A stretch of DNA of 64,000 nucleotides. It comes from DATKGL01 sp035510455 (lineage in GTDB: Bacteria > Patescibacteriota > Saccharimonadia > Saccharimonadales > UBA4665). The notes below the pieces were generated by a model that saw only the letters and a program-made list of their open reading frames with translations, did not search any database and was not told the DNA's origin. The first letter of the stretch is position 1, and every line of letters begins with the position of its first letter. Position numbers and translations under genes: made by a program. The stretch lies in the NCBI GenBank assembly GCA_035510455.1, contig DATKHB010000003.1, positions 93,666 through 157,665 of the forward strand, given 5' to 3'. Positions 17,035 to 25,206 of this stretch are shown in pieces.

Positions 17035-17658
17035 ATGCCGACTAAGACAACTCCAGCAAAACCTACCGAAACGACTAAACTGGATAGTTCGGTTTTTGGC
17101 GTAGCGCCTACCAACTTTGAGCTTTTAAAACTGGCTTATCTTAGTTATCTAGCTAATGGACGTCAAAATAACGCTGTTGTAAAAACTAGAGGACTAGTAA
17201 GCGGTGGTGGTAAAAAGCCGTGGCGCCAAAAAGGCACCGGTAATGCCAGAGTCGGATCAATCAGGAGCCCTATCTGGCGAGGCGGTGGAATAACTTTCGG
17301 ACCAACCGGCGAGTCTAACTACAAGATCACCCTATCTACCGTCCAGCGTCGTCAGGCCCTTCGTCAGGCCCTAAGTCTAGCTAATCAATCGAAAATTATC
17401 ACTATCGCTGACATCAAAGCTAAATCAGGCAAAGTAAGCGAAGTTAACTCACAGCTAGTAAAACTAGGTGCCAAAGGCAAAATATTACTAGTTGTTAATG
17501 ATAAAACCCAAGAACTGATGAGATCGACCAGCAATCTAAAGGAAGTTAAAATAGTCCACGATAGTTACCTAAATGTTTTTGATGTATTAAATGCCGATAG
17601 CCTAGTTATCTCACCACTGTCACTAGAGAATATTCACAAAAGATTAGGTAAGGGCTAA
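17035..17658 (+). CDS. rplD: 50S ribosomal protein L4
   Basis: 23S rRNA-binding protein lining the exit tunnel, and in some bacteria the S10-operon repressor. 207 residues. Central loop KPWRQKGTGNARVGSIRSP and WRGGGITFGP identify it. The first 15 or so residues are a polar, Thr/Lys-rich extension. Close spacing to rplC and rplW. Confidence 0.96.
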   Translation: MPTKTTPAKPTETTKLDSSVFGVAPTNFELLKLAYLSYLANGRQNNAVVKTRGLVSGGGKKPWRQKGTGNARVGSIRSPIWRGGGITFGPTGESNYKITLSTVQRRQALRQALSLANQSKIITIADIKAKSGKVSEVNSQLVKLGAKGKILLVVNDKTQELMRSTSNLKEVKIVHDSYLNVFDVLNADSLVISPLSLENIHKRLGKG

Positions 17659-17659
17659 G

Positions 17660-18097
17660 ATGAATAACGCCGCATTAAACCTTAGACCTAGAATGAGCGA
17701 AAAAGCTTATTCCCAAAGCCACCGCGGCATTTACATATTCGATGTTCCGGGCAACGTTAATAAACACGTCATTGCTCAGGCGGTAAGCGCCCAATTTAAA
17801 GTGGACGTTACAAACGTAAATTTGGCTAACCGTAAAGGTAAGCAAAAGAGGACAATCTACAAAAACGGTCAAAGGGTGTCTGGTTCCCAGCCCAATCAGA
17901 AAGTTGCCTTTGTCACCCTAAAGAAGGGGCAGAATTTACCCTTTTTCCAAGCAGTAGAGGAAGCTGAAGAAAAAGAAGAGAAAGTTGCCGAAAAAGCCGC
18001 TGCTGCTAAGTCTAAGTCTGAAGACAAAGAAGCCAAGAGCTCTAAGCCATCGCTGCTTCGTCGAAGACTACATAAAGATAAAGAGGATAAGAAATAA
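17660..18097 (+). CDS. rplW: 50S ribosomal protein L23 with charged C-terminal tail
   Basis: Exit-tunnel protein that docks trigger factor and SRP. The L23 core occupies about residues 1-92 (RPRMSEKAY, VNLANRKGKQKR). Beyond that, about 50 residues of Glu/Lys/Ala-rich sequence form an extra tail, making it 145 residues instead of about 95-100. The stop overlaps the rplB start by one base. Confidence 0.94.
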   Translation: MNNAALNLRPRMSEKAYSQSHRGIYIFDVPGNVNKHVIAQAVSAQFKVDVTNVNLANRKGKQKRTIYKNGQRVSGSQPNQKVAFVTLKKGQNLPFFQAVEEAEEKEEKVAEKAAAAKSKSEDKEAKSSKPSLLRRRLHKDKEDKK

Positions 18098-18951
18098 TGG
18101 CCATTCGAGCTTACAAGCCAGTAACACCAGGGTTAAGAGGTATGACGACTCAGGACTTCAGTTCGATTACAACCAAAAAGCCGCTCCGTTCATTGCTTAG
18201 AGTTAAAAATCGAGACAATGGCCGGAATAACCAGGGTCGTATCACAGTCCGGCACCACGGCGGCGGAGCGAAAAAGTTTTACAGGCTTGTTAATTTCAAC
18301 CTACCTGCTGGACTTGAGGCAGTGGTCGAACAAATAGAATATGATCCAAATAGGTCAGCAAGAATTGCCAGGATAAAGGATCAGCATAATACTTACCACT
18401 ATATTATTGCCGCTAGTAATCTAAAAATTGGCCAGAAGATAGTGACTGGCGAGAATGCACCAATAGAGCAGGGTAACCGTCTGATGCTTAAAAGCATACC
18501 AGTTGGCAGTATGATTCATGGAGTCGAACTTTTACCCGGTAAAGGTGCTCAAATCGCTCGAAGTGCTGGTAATAGCGCCCAATTAATATCTAAAGAAGAT
18601 GTCTATTGTCAAGTCAGACTGCCGAGCGGAGAGGTTCGTATAATCTTGGGCGAGTGTATGGCTAGCATTGGGGTTGTTGGCAATGAGCAGCACCAGAACA
18701 TTAAACTTGGCAAGGCCGGCCGGTCGCGGCACAAAGGGATTAGACCTTCTGTTCGAGGAGTAGTAATGAATGCTGCTGATCACCCGCATGGCGGTGGTGA
18801 TGGCGGGCGACACGGAATCGGTGGAGGCAAAAACCATGGTTCTTCACCAAAAACCCCTTGGGGGCAAAAGACCCTTGGTTATAAAACCCGTCGTCGAAAG
18901 AGTACAACTAAATTTATAGTTAGAAGCCGTCATCTGGCGAAAAGGAGTTAA
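18097..18951 (+). CDS. rplB: 50S ribosomal protein L2
   Basis: Peptidyl-transferase-centre protein, 284 residues. Signatures are MAIRAYKPVTPGLRGM, GRITVRHHGGGAKK, NAADHPHGGGDGRHG-like glycine-histidine loop, and WGQKTLGYKTRRRKSTTKFI. The conserved active-region histidine in HPHGGG is present. Full length, normal operon position. Confidence 0.97.
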   Translation: MAIRAYKPVTPGLRGMTTQDFSSITTKKPLRSLLRVKNRDNGRNNQGRITVRHHGGGAKKFYRLVNFNLPAGLEAVVEQIEYDPNRSARIARIKDQHNTYHYIIAASNLKIGQKIVTGENAPIEQGNRLMLKSIPVGSMIHGVELLPGKGAQIARSAGNSAQLISKEDVYCQVRLPSGEVRIILGECMASIGVVGNEQHQNIKLGKAGRSRHKGIRPSVRGVVMNAADHPHGGGDGGRHGIGGGKNHGSSPKTPWGQKTLGYKTRRRKSTTKFIVRSRHLAKRS

Positions 18952-18955
18952 TGAT

Positions 18956-19246
18956 ATGAGTCGATCGCTGAAAAAAGGACCACATATAGATTTTAAACTG
19001 GCTAAGAAGATTAATGCCATGGGGTCGGACGACCGCACGATTATTAAAACTTGGGCTAGATCTTCTACAATCGCTCCGGAGTTTGTCGGCAAGACAATCG
19101 CCGTTCATAACGGTAAAGTCCACGTCCCTGTCTTCATAACTGAAAATATGGTTGGCCATAAACTTGGTGAGTTTTCACCGACGAGGAAATTTCGTGGTCA
19201 CGGTGGTAAGTTAGCTAAGGCGTCTCAAATGACGAGCGAAGGATAG
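18956..19246 (+). CDS. rpsS: 30S ribosomal protein S19
   Basis: 30S head protein forming a complex with S13; 96 residues. MSRSLKKGPHIDFKL, FVGKTIAVHNGKVHVPVFI and KLGEFSPTRKFRGHG are typical. AAAAGGAG precedes the start. Normal place between rplB and rplV. Confidence 0.97.
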   Translation: MSRSLKKGPHIDFKLAKKINAMGSDDRTIIKTWARSSTIAPEFVGKTIAVHNGKVHVPVFITENMVGHKLGEFSPTRKFRGHGGKLAKASQMTSEG

Positions 19247-19254
19247 GATTTACT

Positions 19255-19638
19255 ATGGCAGTTAAAGCAATTTCCAAAGGTGTAAAAATGAGCCCACGAA
19301 AACTTCAGGAGGTCGCCTCTTTGGTTCGCAGTCGAACGGTAAACGACGCACTAACTATTTTAAGTCACACCCCAAGACAAGCGGCGATTCCGGTTAGAAA
19401 AACGATTGAAAGCGCGCGGGCGAATGCTGATCATAATCACAACTACAAGCCTGATACGCTGCGTATCGTTGAGATTAGCGTAAATCATGGCCCAAGATTA
19501 AAAAGGAGACGACCGATAGCTAGAGGTATGGCACATCCATACATGCATCGCTCGGCTCATATAAGCGTAACTGTCGATGGGACTATCCGGACACCTAAGA
19601 AGGCTACCCCGCCCGTAGCTCCAAAGGAGAAAGAATAA
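19255..19638 (+). CDS. rplV: 50S ribosomal protein L22
   Basis: Exit-tunnel protein, 127 residues. The start MAVKAISKGVKMSPRKLQEV and the tunnel hairpin GPRLKRRRPIARGMAHPYMHR identify it; the loop residues known from macrolide resistance are unremarkable. A short Pro/Lys-rich tail is added. The stop overlaps rpsC (TAATG). Confidence 0.96.
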   Translation: MAVKAISKGVKMSPRKLQEVASLVRSRTVNDALTILSHTPRQAAIPVRKTIESARANADHNHNYKPDTLRIVEISVNHGPRLKRRRPIARGMAHPYMHRSAHISVTVDGTIRTPKKATPPVAPKEKE

Positions 19639-20267
19639 TGGGTCAAAAAGTAAATCCAATATCTATGCGACTGGTGCTAAATAAGGATTGGCGCAGCAAG
19701 TGGTTTGTAAACAAACGAGATTACGCTAAATATCTTAGCGATGATTTGAAAGTTCGAAAAATGATCCAAGACAAACTAGGGTCTCGGGCAGCTATAAACA
19801 AAGTTGATATTGAAAGATCGCCCAATATCGTTACGGTAACAATTAGTACAGCTAAAGCTGGTGTGGTAATTGGACGAGGTGGAACGGGCGCTCAAGAACT
19901 AAAAGATACAATCGAGAAAATTTATAACACCCCAACAAGAGTGAATATAGAAGAAGTCAAAAAGTCCGAGCTTTACGCCAAACTAGTTGCCGAGAATATT
20001 GCCCATCAACTGGAAAGACGTATGTCATTTAGGCGAGCTATTAAAGCTGGAGCAGCAGCCACTATGCGAGCCGGCGCCCAAGGTATAAGAATTGAAGTTT
20101 CCGGAAGACTAAACGGCGCCGAAATGTCCAGGCGTGAAAAGGAAGTCCAAGGCAGCGTGCCTCTTCATACACTAAGAGCTGATATCGATTATGCGTACAT
20201 ACCGGCCAAGACAACCGCCGGCATTATCGGAGTTAAGGTCTGGGTCTATAAAGGCGAAGTGAGTTAG
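19638..20267 (+). CDS. rpsC: 30S ribosomal protein S3
   Basis: mRNA-entry protein with helicase role, 209 residues. MGQKVNPISMRL start, the KH-domain signature VVIGRGGTGAQELK, and the C-terminal RMSFRRAIKAG and GRLNGAEMSRREK. Full length and conventional. Confidence 0.97.
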   Translation: MGQKVNPISMRLVLNKDWRSKWFVNKRDYAKYLSDDLKVRKMIQDKLGSRAAINKVDIERSPNIVTVTISTAKAGVVIGRGGTGAQELKDTIEKIYNTPTRVNIEEVKKSELYAKLVAENIAHQLERRMSFRRAIKAGAAATMRAGAQGIRIEVSGRLNGAEMSRREKEVQGSVPLHTLRADIDYAYIPAKTTAGIIGVKVWVYKGEVS

Positions 20268-20269
20268 AT

Positions 20270-20683
20270 ATGTTAGTCCCAAAGCGCACGAAATATCGAA
20301 AAGTTAGGAAGGGCCGGATTAACGGCGTCGCTACTCGAGGCGAGTTTATCGCTTTTGGTGAATTTGGGCTGCAATCACTAGGCCATGACCGGATTACGGC
20401 TCGTCAAATTGAAGCCGCTAGGCAAGCCATGACCCGCTACATAAAAAGAGGCGGTAAGATATGGATCAGGATATTCCCACACACGCCGGTAACCAAAAAA
20501 CCACTTGACGTTAAGATGGGCAGTGGTAAAGGCAATCCCGAGTATTTCGCCGCTAAAGTAAAACCCGGTACGATTCTTTTCGAAATGCAAGGTGTTGATG
20601 AGGCGGTTGCTCGCGAAGCGATGAGATTAGCTGGACATAAACTATCAGTCAAGACCAAGTTTTTGATCAAGGAGGATGTGTAA
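20270..20683 (+). CDS. rplP: 50S ribosomal protein L16
   Basis: Protein organising the A-site tRNA region of 23S rRNA; 137 residues. MLVPKRTKYRKVRKGRI, GEFGLQSL and KGNPEYFAAKVKPGTILFEM are diagnostic. The ribosome-binding site of rpmC (GGAGG) is inside its last codons. Confidence 0.97.
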   Translation: MLVPKRTKYRKVRKGRINGVATRGEFIAFGEFGLQSLGHDRITARQIEAARQAMTRYIKRGGKIWIRIFPHTPVTKKPLDVKMGSGKGNPEYFAAKVKPGTILFEMQGVDEAVAREAMRLAGHKLSVKTKFLIKEDV

Positions 20684-20684
20684 A

Positions 20685-20885
20685 ATGAAAATCGTTGACA
20701 TCCGTAAGCTTTCGACTGCCGATTTGACCACTGAAAGCACTAAACTTAGGGAAGAAATTTCCGAACTCAGACGCCGGGTGTATTTAGGCGAAGTAACGAA
20801 TGTCAGGCTGATTCGTAGCAAACGAAAAGATCTAGCAAGAATTTTTACCGTTTTAAGCGAACAGCTCGCAAAGGAGAACATATAA
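20685..20885 (+). CDS. rpmC: 50S ribosomal protein L29
   Basis: Small exit-tunnel-rim protein, 66 residues, two long helices. An ATG at 20676 is in frame but directly abuts GGAGG; the ATG at 20685 is 9 nt from it and gives the usual MKIVDIRKLS start. The stop overlaps rpsQ. Confidence 0.94.
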   Translation: MKIVDIRKLSTADLTTESTKLREEISELRRRVYLGEVTNVRLIRSKRKDLARIFTVLSEQLAKENI

Positions 20886-21169
20886 TGGCTAAAATATTAA
20901 CTGGTAGAGTTTCATCTGATAAGCCCGACAAAACAATTGTTGTATCGGTCACTACTCGTAAGACCCACCCGCTTTATAGGAAACAATATTCCTCTAGCAA
21001 GAAATTTTTCGCACACGATGAAAAGAACGAAGCGAAGCTTGGTGATTTGGTGTCTATTAAAGAAGTTCGTCCGATAAGTGCTTTAAAGCGATTTAACCTA
21101 GACAAAATTATCGAGCGCGCTACTTATGACAAGGAAGAGATTAACAACTTAGATGAAGAGGCCAAATAG
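20885..21169 (+). CDS. rpsQ: 30S ribosomal protein S17
   Basis: Primary 16S-binding OB-fold protein, 94 residues. GRVSSDKPDKTIVVSVTTRK, HPLYRKQ and the KLGDLVSIKEVRPISALKRF segment identify it. A short acidic C-tail. rplN begins at the base after its stop. Confidence 0.97.
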   Translation: MAKILTGRVSSDKPDKTIVVSVTTRKTHPLYRKQYSSSKKFFAHDEKNEAKLGDLVSIKEVRPISALKRFNLDKIIERATYDKEEINNLDEEAK

Positions 21170-21538
21170 ATGATACAACAGGAATCTAGACTGACTGTCT
21201 GTGATAACTCTGGCGCAAAAGTAATTTTGTGTATTAGGGTACTTGGCGGGACTAGGCGTAGATATGCTGGTGTTGGAGACGTGATTGTAGCAACCGTAAA
21301 AGATGCCAACCCAAACGGTAACGTCAAAAAGAAGACCGTGGTTAAAGCGGTAGTTGTTCGCACTAAGCAAACAATTCATCGCCGAGACGGTTCATCGGTT
21401 AGATTTGATGACAACGCGGCGGTTATTATTGGCGAGGATAAATTGCCTAAGGCAACTCGAATATTCGGCCCAGTCCCCAGAGAACTAAGGGAACGCGGAT
21501 ACAGTAAAATTATTAGCTTAGCTCCTGAGGTGATTTAA
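21170..21538 (+). CDS. rplN: 50S ribosomal protein L14
   Basis: Subunit-interface protein and binding site of the silencing factor RsfS; 122 residues, exactly the usual size. MIQQESRLTVCDNSGAK, GDVIVATVKDA and FGPVPRELRERGYSKI are typical. First gene of the spc block. Confidence 0.97.
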   Translation: MIQQESRLTVCDNSGAKVILCIRVLGGTRRRYAGVGDVIVATVKDANPNGNVKKKTVVKAVVVRTKQTIHRRDGSSVRFDDNAAVIIGEDKLPKATRIFGPVPRELRERGYSKIISLAPEVI

Positions 21539-21540
21539 AG

Positions 21541-21870
21541 ATGAACAATATATATAAGATACGAATCAGAAAAGGCGATAAGGTGATTGTCCGACAAGGC
21601 AAATACAAAGGCCAAGTAGGAAAAGTGCTGAGCGCTCATCCCAGGATTAATAGTCTAACCGTTGAAGGCATTAACATAGTTAAAAAAGCCGTCAAGCCTA
21701 ATAAGGCCTATCCTCAGGGCGGGTTAATCGAGATTACTCGGCCGATCAACGTTAGCAAGGTCAGTATTTTGGACCCAGAAACCAAAAAAGGTACCCGGAT
21801 AGGATACTCAATTAAGGCTGATGGTTCGAAGGTGCGCGTCTTTAAATCTAGCGGAAAGGAAATAAAATAA
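21541..21870 (+). CDS. rplX: 50S ribosomal protein L24
   Basis: Assembly initiator with a KOW motif, 109 residues. RIRKGDKVIVRQGKYKGQVGKVL is the KOW region (about residues 8-30), and VKKAVKPNKAYPQGGLIEI is typical. The stop overlaps rplE by one base. Confidence 0.96.
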   Translation: MNNIYKIRIRKGDKVIVRQGKYKGQVGKVLSAHPRINSLTVEGINIVKKAVKPNKAYPQGGLIEITRPINVSKVSILDPETKKGTRIGYSIKADGSKVRVFKSSGKEIK

Positions 21871-22466
21871 TGGTTACCAAAACTTCTACACCCAAACCTA
21901 CATCCGTTTATACGGCTAGATTAGCAAAACTATACAACGAGCAGCTCGCCAAACAGTTAATGGATGAATTAAAGCTGTCAAATCGACATGAGGTTCCGCG
22001 GCTTGAAAAGGTTGTGCTAAATGTTGGTCTTGGAAGAGCTAAAGATGATAAGAAAATTATCGAAACAGCTACCAACACCTTGCGTAAGGTTACCGGTCAG
22101 CAACCAGTCCAAACCACCGCTAAAAAATCGATAGCCAATTTTAAGTTAAGAGAGGGGAATAAGATAGGTATAAAAGTAACCTTAAGGGGTAATCAAATGT
22201 ATGAGTTCACTGACCGATTAGTAAATCTAGTTCTACCTAGATTAAGAGACTTTCACGGAGTAAGCGAGAAGGCATTCGACAAATCCGGAAATTATAGTAT
22301 CGGCCTGGTGGATCAATCTGTCTTTCCTGAACTTACGTTTGAAGAAACTAGTCCGACTCACGGCCTGCAGGCGATTTTCGTAGTCAAATCTAAAACCCCC
22401 GACCATTCCAGAGCATTGTTAACGAAATTGGGATTCCCATTCGAGAAAGGAGAACAAAATGGCTAA
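21870..22466 (+). CDS. rplE: 50S ribosomal protein L5
   Basis: 5S rRNA-binding protein of the central protuberance; 198 residues with a polar N-terminal extension of about 15. VPRLEKVVLNVGLG, GQQPVQTTAKKSIANFKLR and the F-D-K-S-GNYSIGL segment identify it. The end overlaps rpsN by 8 nt. Confidence 0.97.
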   Translation: MVTKTSTPKPTSVYTARLAKLYNEQLAKQLMDELKLSNRHEVPRLEKVVLNVGLGRAKDDKKIIETATNTLRKVTGQQPVQTTAKKSIANFKLREGNKIGIKVTLRGNQMYEFTDRLVNLVLPRLRDFHGVSEKAFDKSGNYSIGLVDQSVFPELTFEETSPTHGLQAIFVVKSKTPDHSRALLTKLGFPFEKGEQNG

Positions 22467-22728
22467 AAAATCTATAATCGCTAGAGACTTAAAGAGACGG
22501 AAGATGAACGAAAAATATGCCGCTAAACGGGCCGAGCTTAAATCACTAGGTGACCAGGAAGGGTTAGCTAAATTGCCTCGCAATTCATCTCCAACACGAC
22601 TAAAGAATCGCTGTAGTGAAACCGGCCGGCCAAGGGGCTATATGAGAACTTTCGGGCTTAGTCGTATATCTTTCCGCGAACACGCTAATAAGGGTGAGAT
22701 CCCCGGCATAACCAAGGCTAGTTGGTAA
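22459..22728 (+). CDS. rpsN: 30S ribosomal protein S14, zinc-free long form
   Basis: 30S head protein, 89 residues. MAKKSIIARDLKRRKM start and C-terminal RCSETGRPRGYMRTFGLSRI. It is the long, cysteine-poor form without the two CxxC pairs of the zinc-binding S14, in line with the other zinc-free proteins in the window. Its start lies inside the rplE end. Confidence 0.96.
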   Translation: MAKKSIIARDLKRRKMNEKYAAKRAELKSLGDQEGLAKLPRNSSPTRLKNRCSETGRPRGYMRTFGLSRISFREHANKGEIPGITKASW

Positions 22729-22742
22729 GGGAGGAATATGAT

Positions 22743-23144
22743 ATGAGTTATATATCCACAGATCCAATAGCCGATATGCTGACAAGACTTCGAAACGCCA
22801 TTGCTGTCCGGAAGAGCGATGTCATCATGCCCCACTCAAAATCTAAAGAGGCTATAGCGATGCTTTTAAAGTCCAACGGCTTTATTAACAATGTTAAAGT
22901 TTCTGATGTTAGTATCGGAAAATCATTAACCATAGTGGTCAACGATCCTGATGAGAACGCCAAAATAACCGAGATTATCAGGTTAAGTAGTCCGGGTCGG
23001 CGAAACTATACTGGCGCCAATAAGATACCGATTGTTAAACATGGCCGCGGTCTAGTGATTATTTCAACCAGCAAAGGCATAATGACTGGCCAAGAAGCTA
23101 AGAAACTAGGGATTGGCGGAGAGCTGATCTGCCAGGTCTATTAA
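22743..23144 (+). CDS. rpsH: 30S ribosomal protein S8
   Basis: 16S-binding protein of the 30S body, and the spc-operon repressor in enterics; 133 residues from the ATG with GGGAGG 8 nt upstream. The frame opens 21 nt earlier, but the family start is MSYISTDPIADMLTRLRNA. C-terminal STSKGIMTGQEAKKLGIGGELIC is typical. Confidence 0.96.
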   Translation: MSYISTDPIADMLTRLRNAIAVRKSDVIMPHSKSKEAIAMLLKSNGFINNVKVSDVSIGKSLTIVVNDPDENAKITEIIRLSSPGRRNYTGANKIPIVKHGRGLVIISTSKGIMTGQEAKKLGIGGELICQVY

Positions 23145-23155
23145 GAGGAAATAAT

Positions 23156-23695
23156 ATGAGTCGTATAGGAAAATTACCAATTACCATACCAGCCGGAGTT
23201 ACCGTTTCGAACGACTCGGGGATTATCACTGTTAACGGCTCTAAAGGCGAACTCAAACAGTTTGTTCTTGATGGTGTATCAGTAAGCATCAACGATAATG
23301 AACTGCTGGTTACTCGTGATAATGACGAACTTAAGTCTAGAGGCAACCACGGACTGATGAGGTCCCTTATAGATAATATGGTCCAGGGTGTACAGAACGG
23401 TTTTAGCAAAAAACTTGAGATAAACGGTGTTGGCTATAAGGTTTCCATGGCGGGCAGCGACCTAAAGCTTAATCTTGGATTCTCGCACGATGTTAACTTC
23501 AAATTGCCAGCCGGTGTTATGGCGAACATTGAGCAGAACGTCATTACTATCAGCGGTATTAGCAAGCAGCAGGTTGGTCAAATAGCTGCCGAGATCAGAT
23601 CTTTAAGGAAACCGGAGCCCTATAAAGGCAAAGGAATTAAATATGTTGGCGAACGTATTATCCGTAAAAGCGGTAAATCTGGGAAAGAGAAATAA
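23156..23695 (+). CDS. rplF: 50S ribosomal protein L6
   Basis: Protein near the sarcin-ricin loop, 179 residues. MSRIGKLPITIPAGV start, SRGNHGLMRSLIDNMVQGV, and the C-terminal signature PEPYKGKGIKYVGERIIRK. Full length, preceded by AAGAGGAAATA. Confidence 0.97.
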   Translation: MSRIGKLPITIPAGVTVSNDSGIITVNGSKGELKQFVLDGVSVSINDNELLVTRDNDELKSRGNHGLMRSLIDNMVQGVQNGFSKKLEINGVGYKVSMAGSDLKLNLGFSHDVNFKLPAGVMANIEQNVITISGISKQQVGQIAAEIRSLRKPEPYKGKGIKYVGERIIRKSGKSGKEK

Positions 23696-23697
23696 TA

Positions 23698-24054
23698 ATG
23701 GATCGACTAGAGCATAAATCACTAAATAAAACACTTCGCAAGCAGCGAGTCAGAGCCAAGATAACTGAATCCGCTGAGCGCCCACGACTCAGCATAAAGA
23801 TTACCAATAGGCATATTGTTGCCCAAATTATAGACGATACAAAGTCAACAACTCTGGCCTCGGTGACTACCGTTGGACAGAAAAACGCTGGCGGCTCAAT
23901 GAGCGAAAGAGCGGCTTGGGTTGGAGAGCAAATTGCCAATAAGGCAAAGACTGCTAAAATAAGTCAAGTCGTTTTAGATAGAGGCGATCATTTATACCAT
24001 GGGCGGATTAAAGTACTAGCAGATGCTGCTCGTGATAAAGGACTGGAGTTCTAA
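23698..24054 (+). CDS. rplR: 50S ribosomal protein L18
   Basis: 5S rRNA-binding protein, 118 residues. RPRLSIKITNRHIVAQIID, the GGSMSERAAWVGEQIANKA helix and FDRGDHLYHGRIKVLADAAR-like end (here LDRGDHLYHG) identify it. Start two bases after rplF; the stop overlaps rpsE. Confidence 0.97.
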   Translation: MDRLEHKSLNKTLRKQRVRAKITESAERPRLSIKITNRHIVAQIIDDTKSTTLASVTTVGQKNAGGSMSERAAWVGEQIANKAKTAKISQVVLDRGDHLYHGRIKVLADAARDKGLEF

Positions 24055-24680
24055 TGGAAGCTGTAATGAAATCACCAAATCGTCGACATTCAGATAACGC
24101 TGAAGAAAAACAATTTGACGAACGAGTCGTTCATATTGACCGTGTAGCCAGAGTTGTAAAGGGCGGTCGGCGATTTAGGTTCCGAGCTTTAATAGTAATC
24201 GGTGATCATAAAAACCGAGTTGGTGTTGGTATCGCCAAAGGAGCCGATGTAACAGCGGCGGTGACGAAGGCTACCGAAGTTGCTAAAAAGCACCTTATCT
24301 CGATACATTTATATAACGGTACAATACCCCATGAGGCCGAAGCCAAGGTTAGTGGAGCCCATATTCTGCTTAAGCCAGCCAGTCCAGGTACTGGACTTAT
24401 TGCTGGAGGAGTAGTCAGGACGATTTTAGAGGTTGCTGGAGTCAGCAACGTTCTAAGTAAGTCGATCGGCTCGAGCAACAAATCGAACGTTGCCTACGCC
24501 ACCATAGCAGCCCTTCAGACGATGAAACCCAAAAACGAGTGGATAACATCAATGAAGAAGTCTTCACCGCTAGCGGTCACTCAAAATGCTCCAGGTAGCG
24601 ACAAACCGGCAGCACCAAAAGCTAAAGTTGCCGCTGCTCCAAAAACCGCCCCTAAGAAAGTCGCCAAAAAGGCTAAATAA
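24054..24680 (+). CDS. rpsE: 30S ribosomal protein S5 with basic C-terminal tail
   Basis: Decoding-fidelity protein, 208 residues. RVVKGGRRFRFRALIVIGD, GVGIAKGADVTAAV and PASPGTGLIAGGVVRTILE are typical. The last 40 or so residues are Pro/Ala/Lys-rich and not part of the core. The next gene is rplO: rpmD (L30), normally between them, is missing. Confidence 0.97.
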   Translation: MEAVMKSPNRRHSDNAEEKQFDERVVHIDRVARVVKGGRRFRFRALIVIGDHKNRVGVGIAKGADVTAAVTKATEVAKKHLISIHLYNGTIPHEAEAKVSGAHILLKPASPGTGLIAGGVVRTILEVAGVSNVLSKSIGSSNKSNVAYATIAALQTMKPKNEWITSMKKSSPLAVTQNAPGSDKPAAPKAKVAAAPKTAPKKVAKKAK

Positions 24681-24690
24681 GGCTAACGCT

Positions 24691-25164
24691 ATGAAATTTA
24701 ACGAAGTTAATACCATAAAACTTAAAAATCCCAAAAGGGTCGGTAGGGGTATTTCTGGTGGTCAGGGCAAGACCGCTGGTCGTGGCACGAAAGGTCAGAA
24801 CTCGAGAGCCGGTTCCTCAAAAAAACCTGGTTTTGAGGGCGGCCAAAATCCTTTGATGCAGCGGCTCCCAAAGCTACGCGGTGTTACTAAGTATCGTCAC
24901 GACGCTGAAGAAGTATACACCGGTCAACTTGATGCATTTTCCAGTAAAGTCATTGATAGTACACTGCTTGCAGAACACAAACTTATTACTAGCCCATATG
25001 CCAATGTTAAATTGTTAGTGAAGGGCGAACTAACTAAGAAAGTTAGTGTGAAATTGCCAGCCGCTAGTAAGTTGGCGATTGATCAAATCCAGAAAAATGG
25101 AGGAACATTCGAAGCGACAGATCGCTTAAAACGACCGAAACTTGTAAAGAAAGATAAGGAATAA
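24691..25164 (+). CDS. rplO: 50S ribosomal protein L15
   Basis: Late-assembly 50S protein, 157 residues. The glycine-rich N-terminus GRGISGGQGKTAGRGTKGQNSR follows MKFNEVNTIKLKNPKRV; FEGGQNPLMQRLPKLRGV is diagnostic. The frame opens upstream within rpsE but the family start is this ATG. It sits directly after rpsE with no L30 gene. Confidence 0.96.
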   Translation: MKFNEVNTIKLKNPKRVGRGISGGQGKTAGRGTKGQNSRAGSSKKPGFEGGQNPLMQRLPKLRGVTKYRHDAEEVYTGQLDAFSSKVIDSTLLAEHKLITSPYANVKLLVKGELTKKVSVKLPAASKLAIDQIQKNGGTFEATDRLKRPKLVKKDKE

Positions 25165-25206
25165 TAAAAATAGGCTAAACTTTATATAGTTTATTAGAGG
25201 GTAAAG

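Noticed and set aside
24586..24690. N-terminal extension of L15 inside rpsE
   Set aside because: Encoded by the low-complexity S5 tail in another frame; the ATG at 24691 is the family start.
25176..25193. operator at inverted repeat TAAACT-N6-AGTTTA before secY
   Set aside because: AT-rich and short; not distinguishable from chance.
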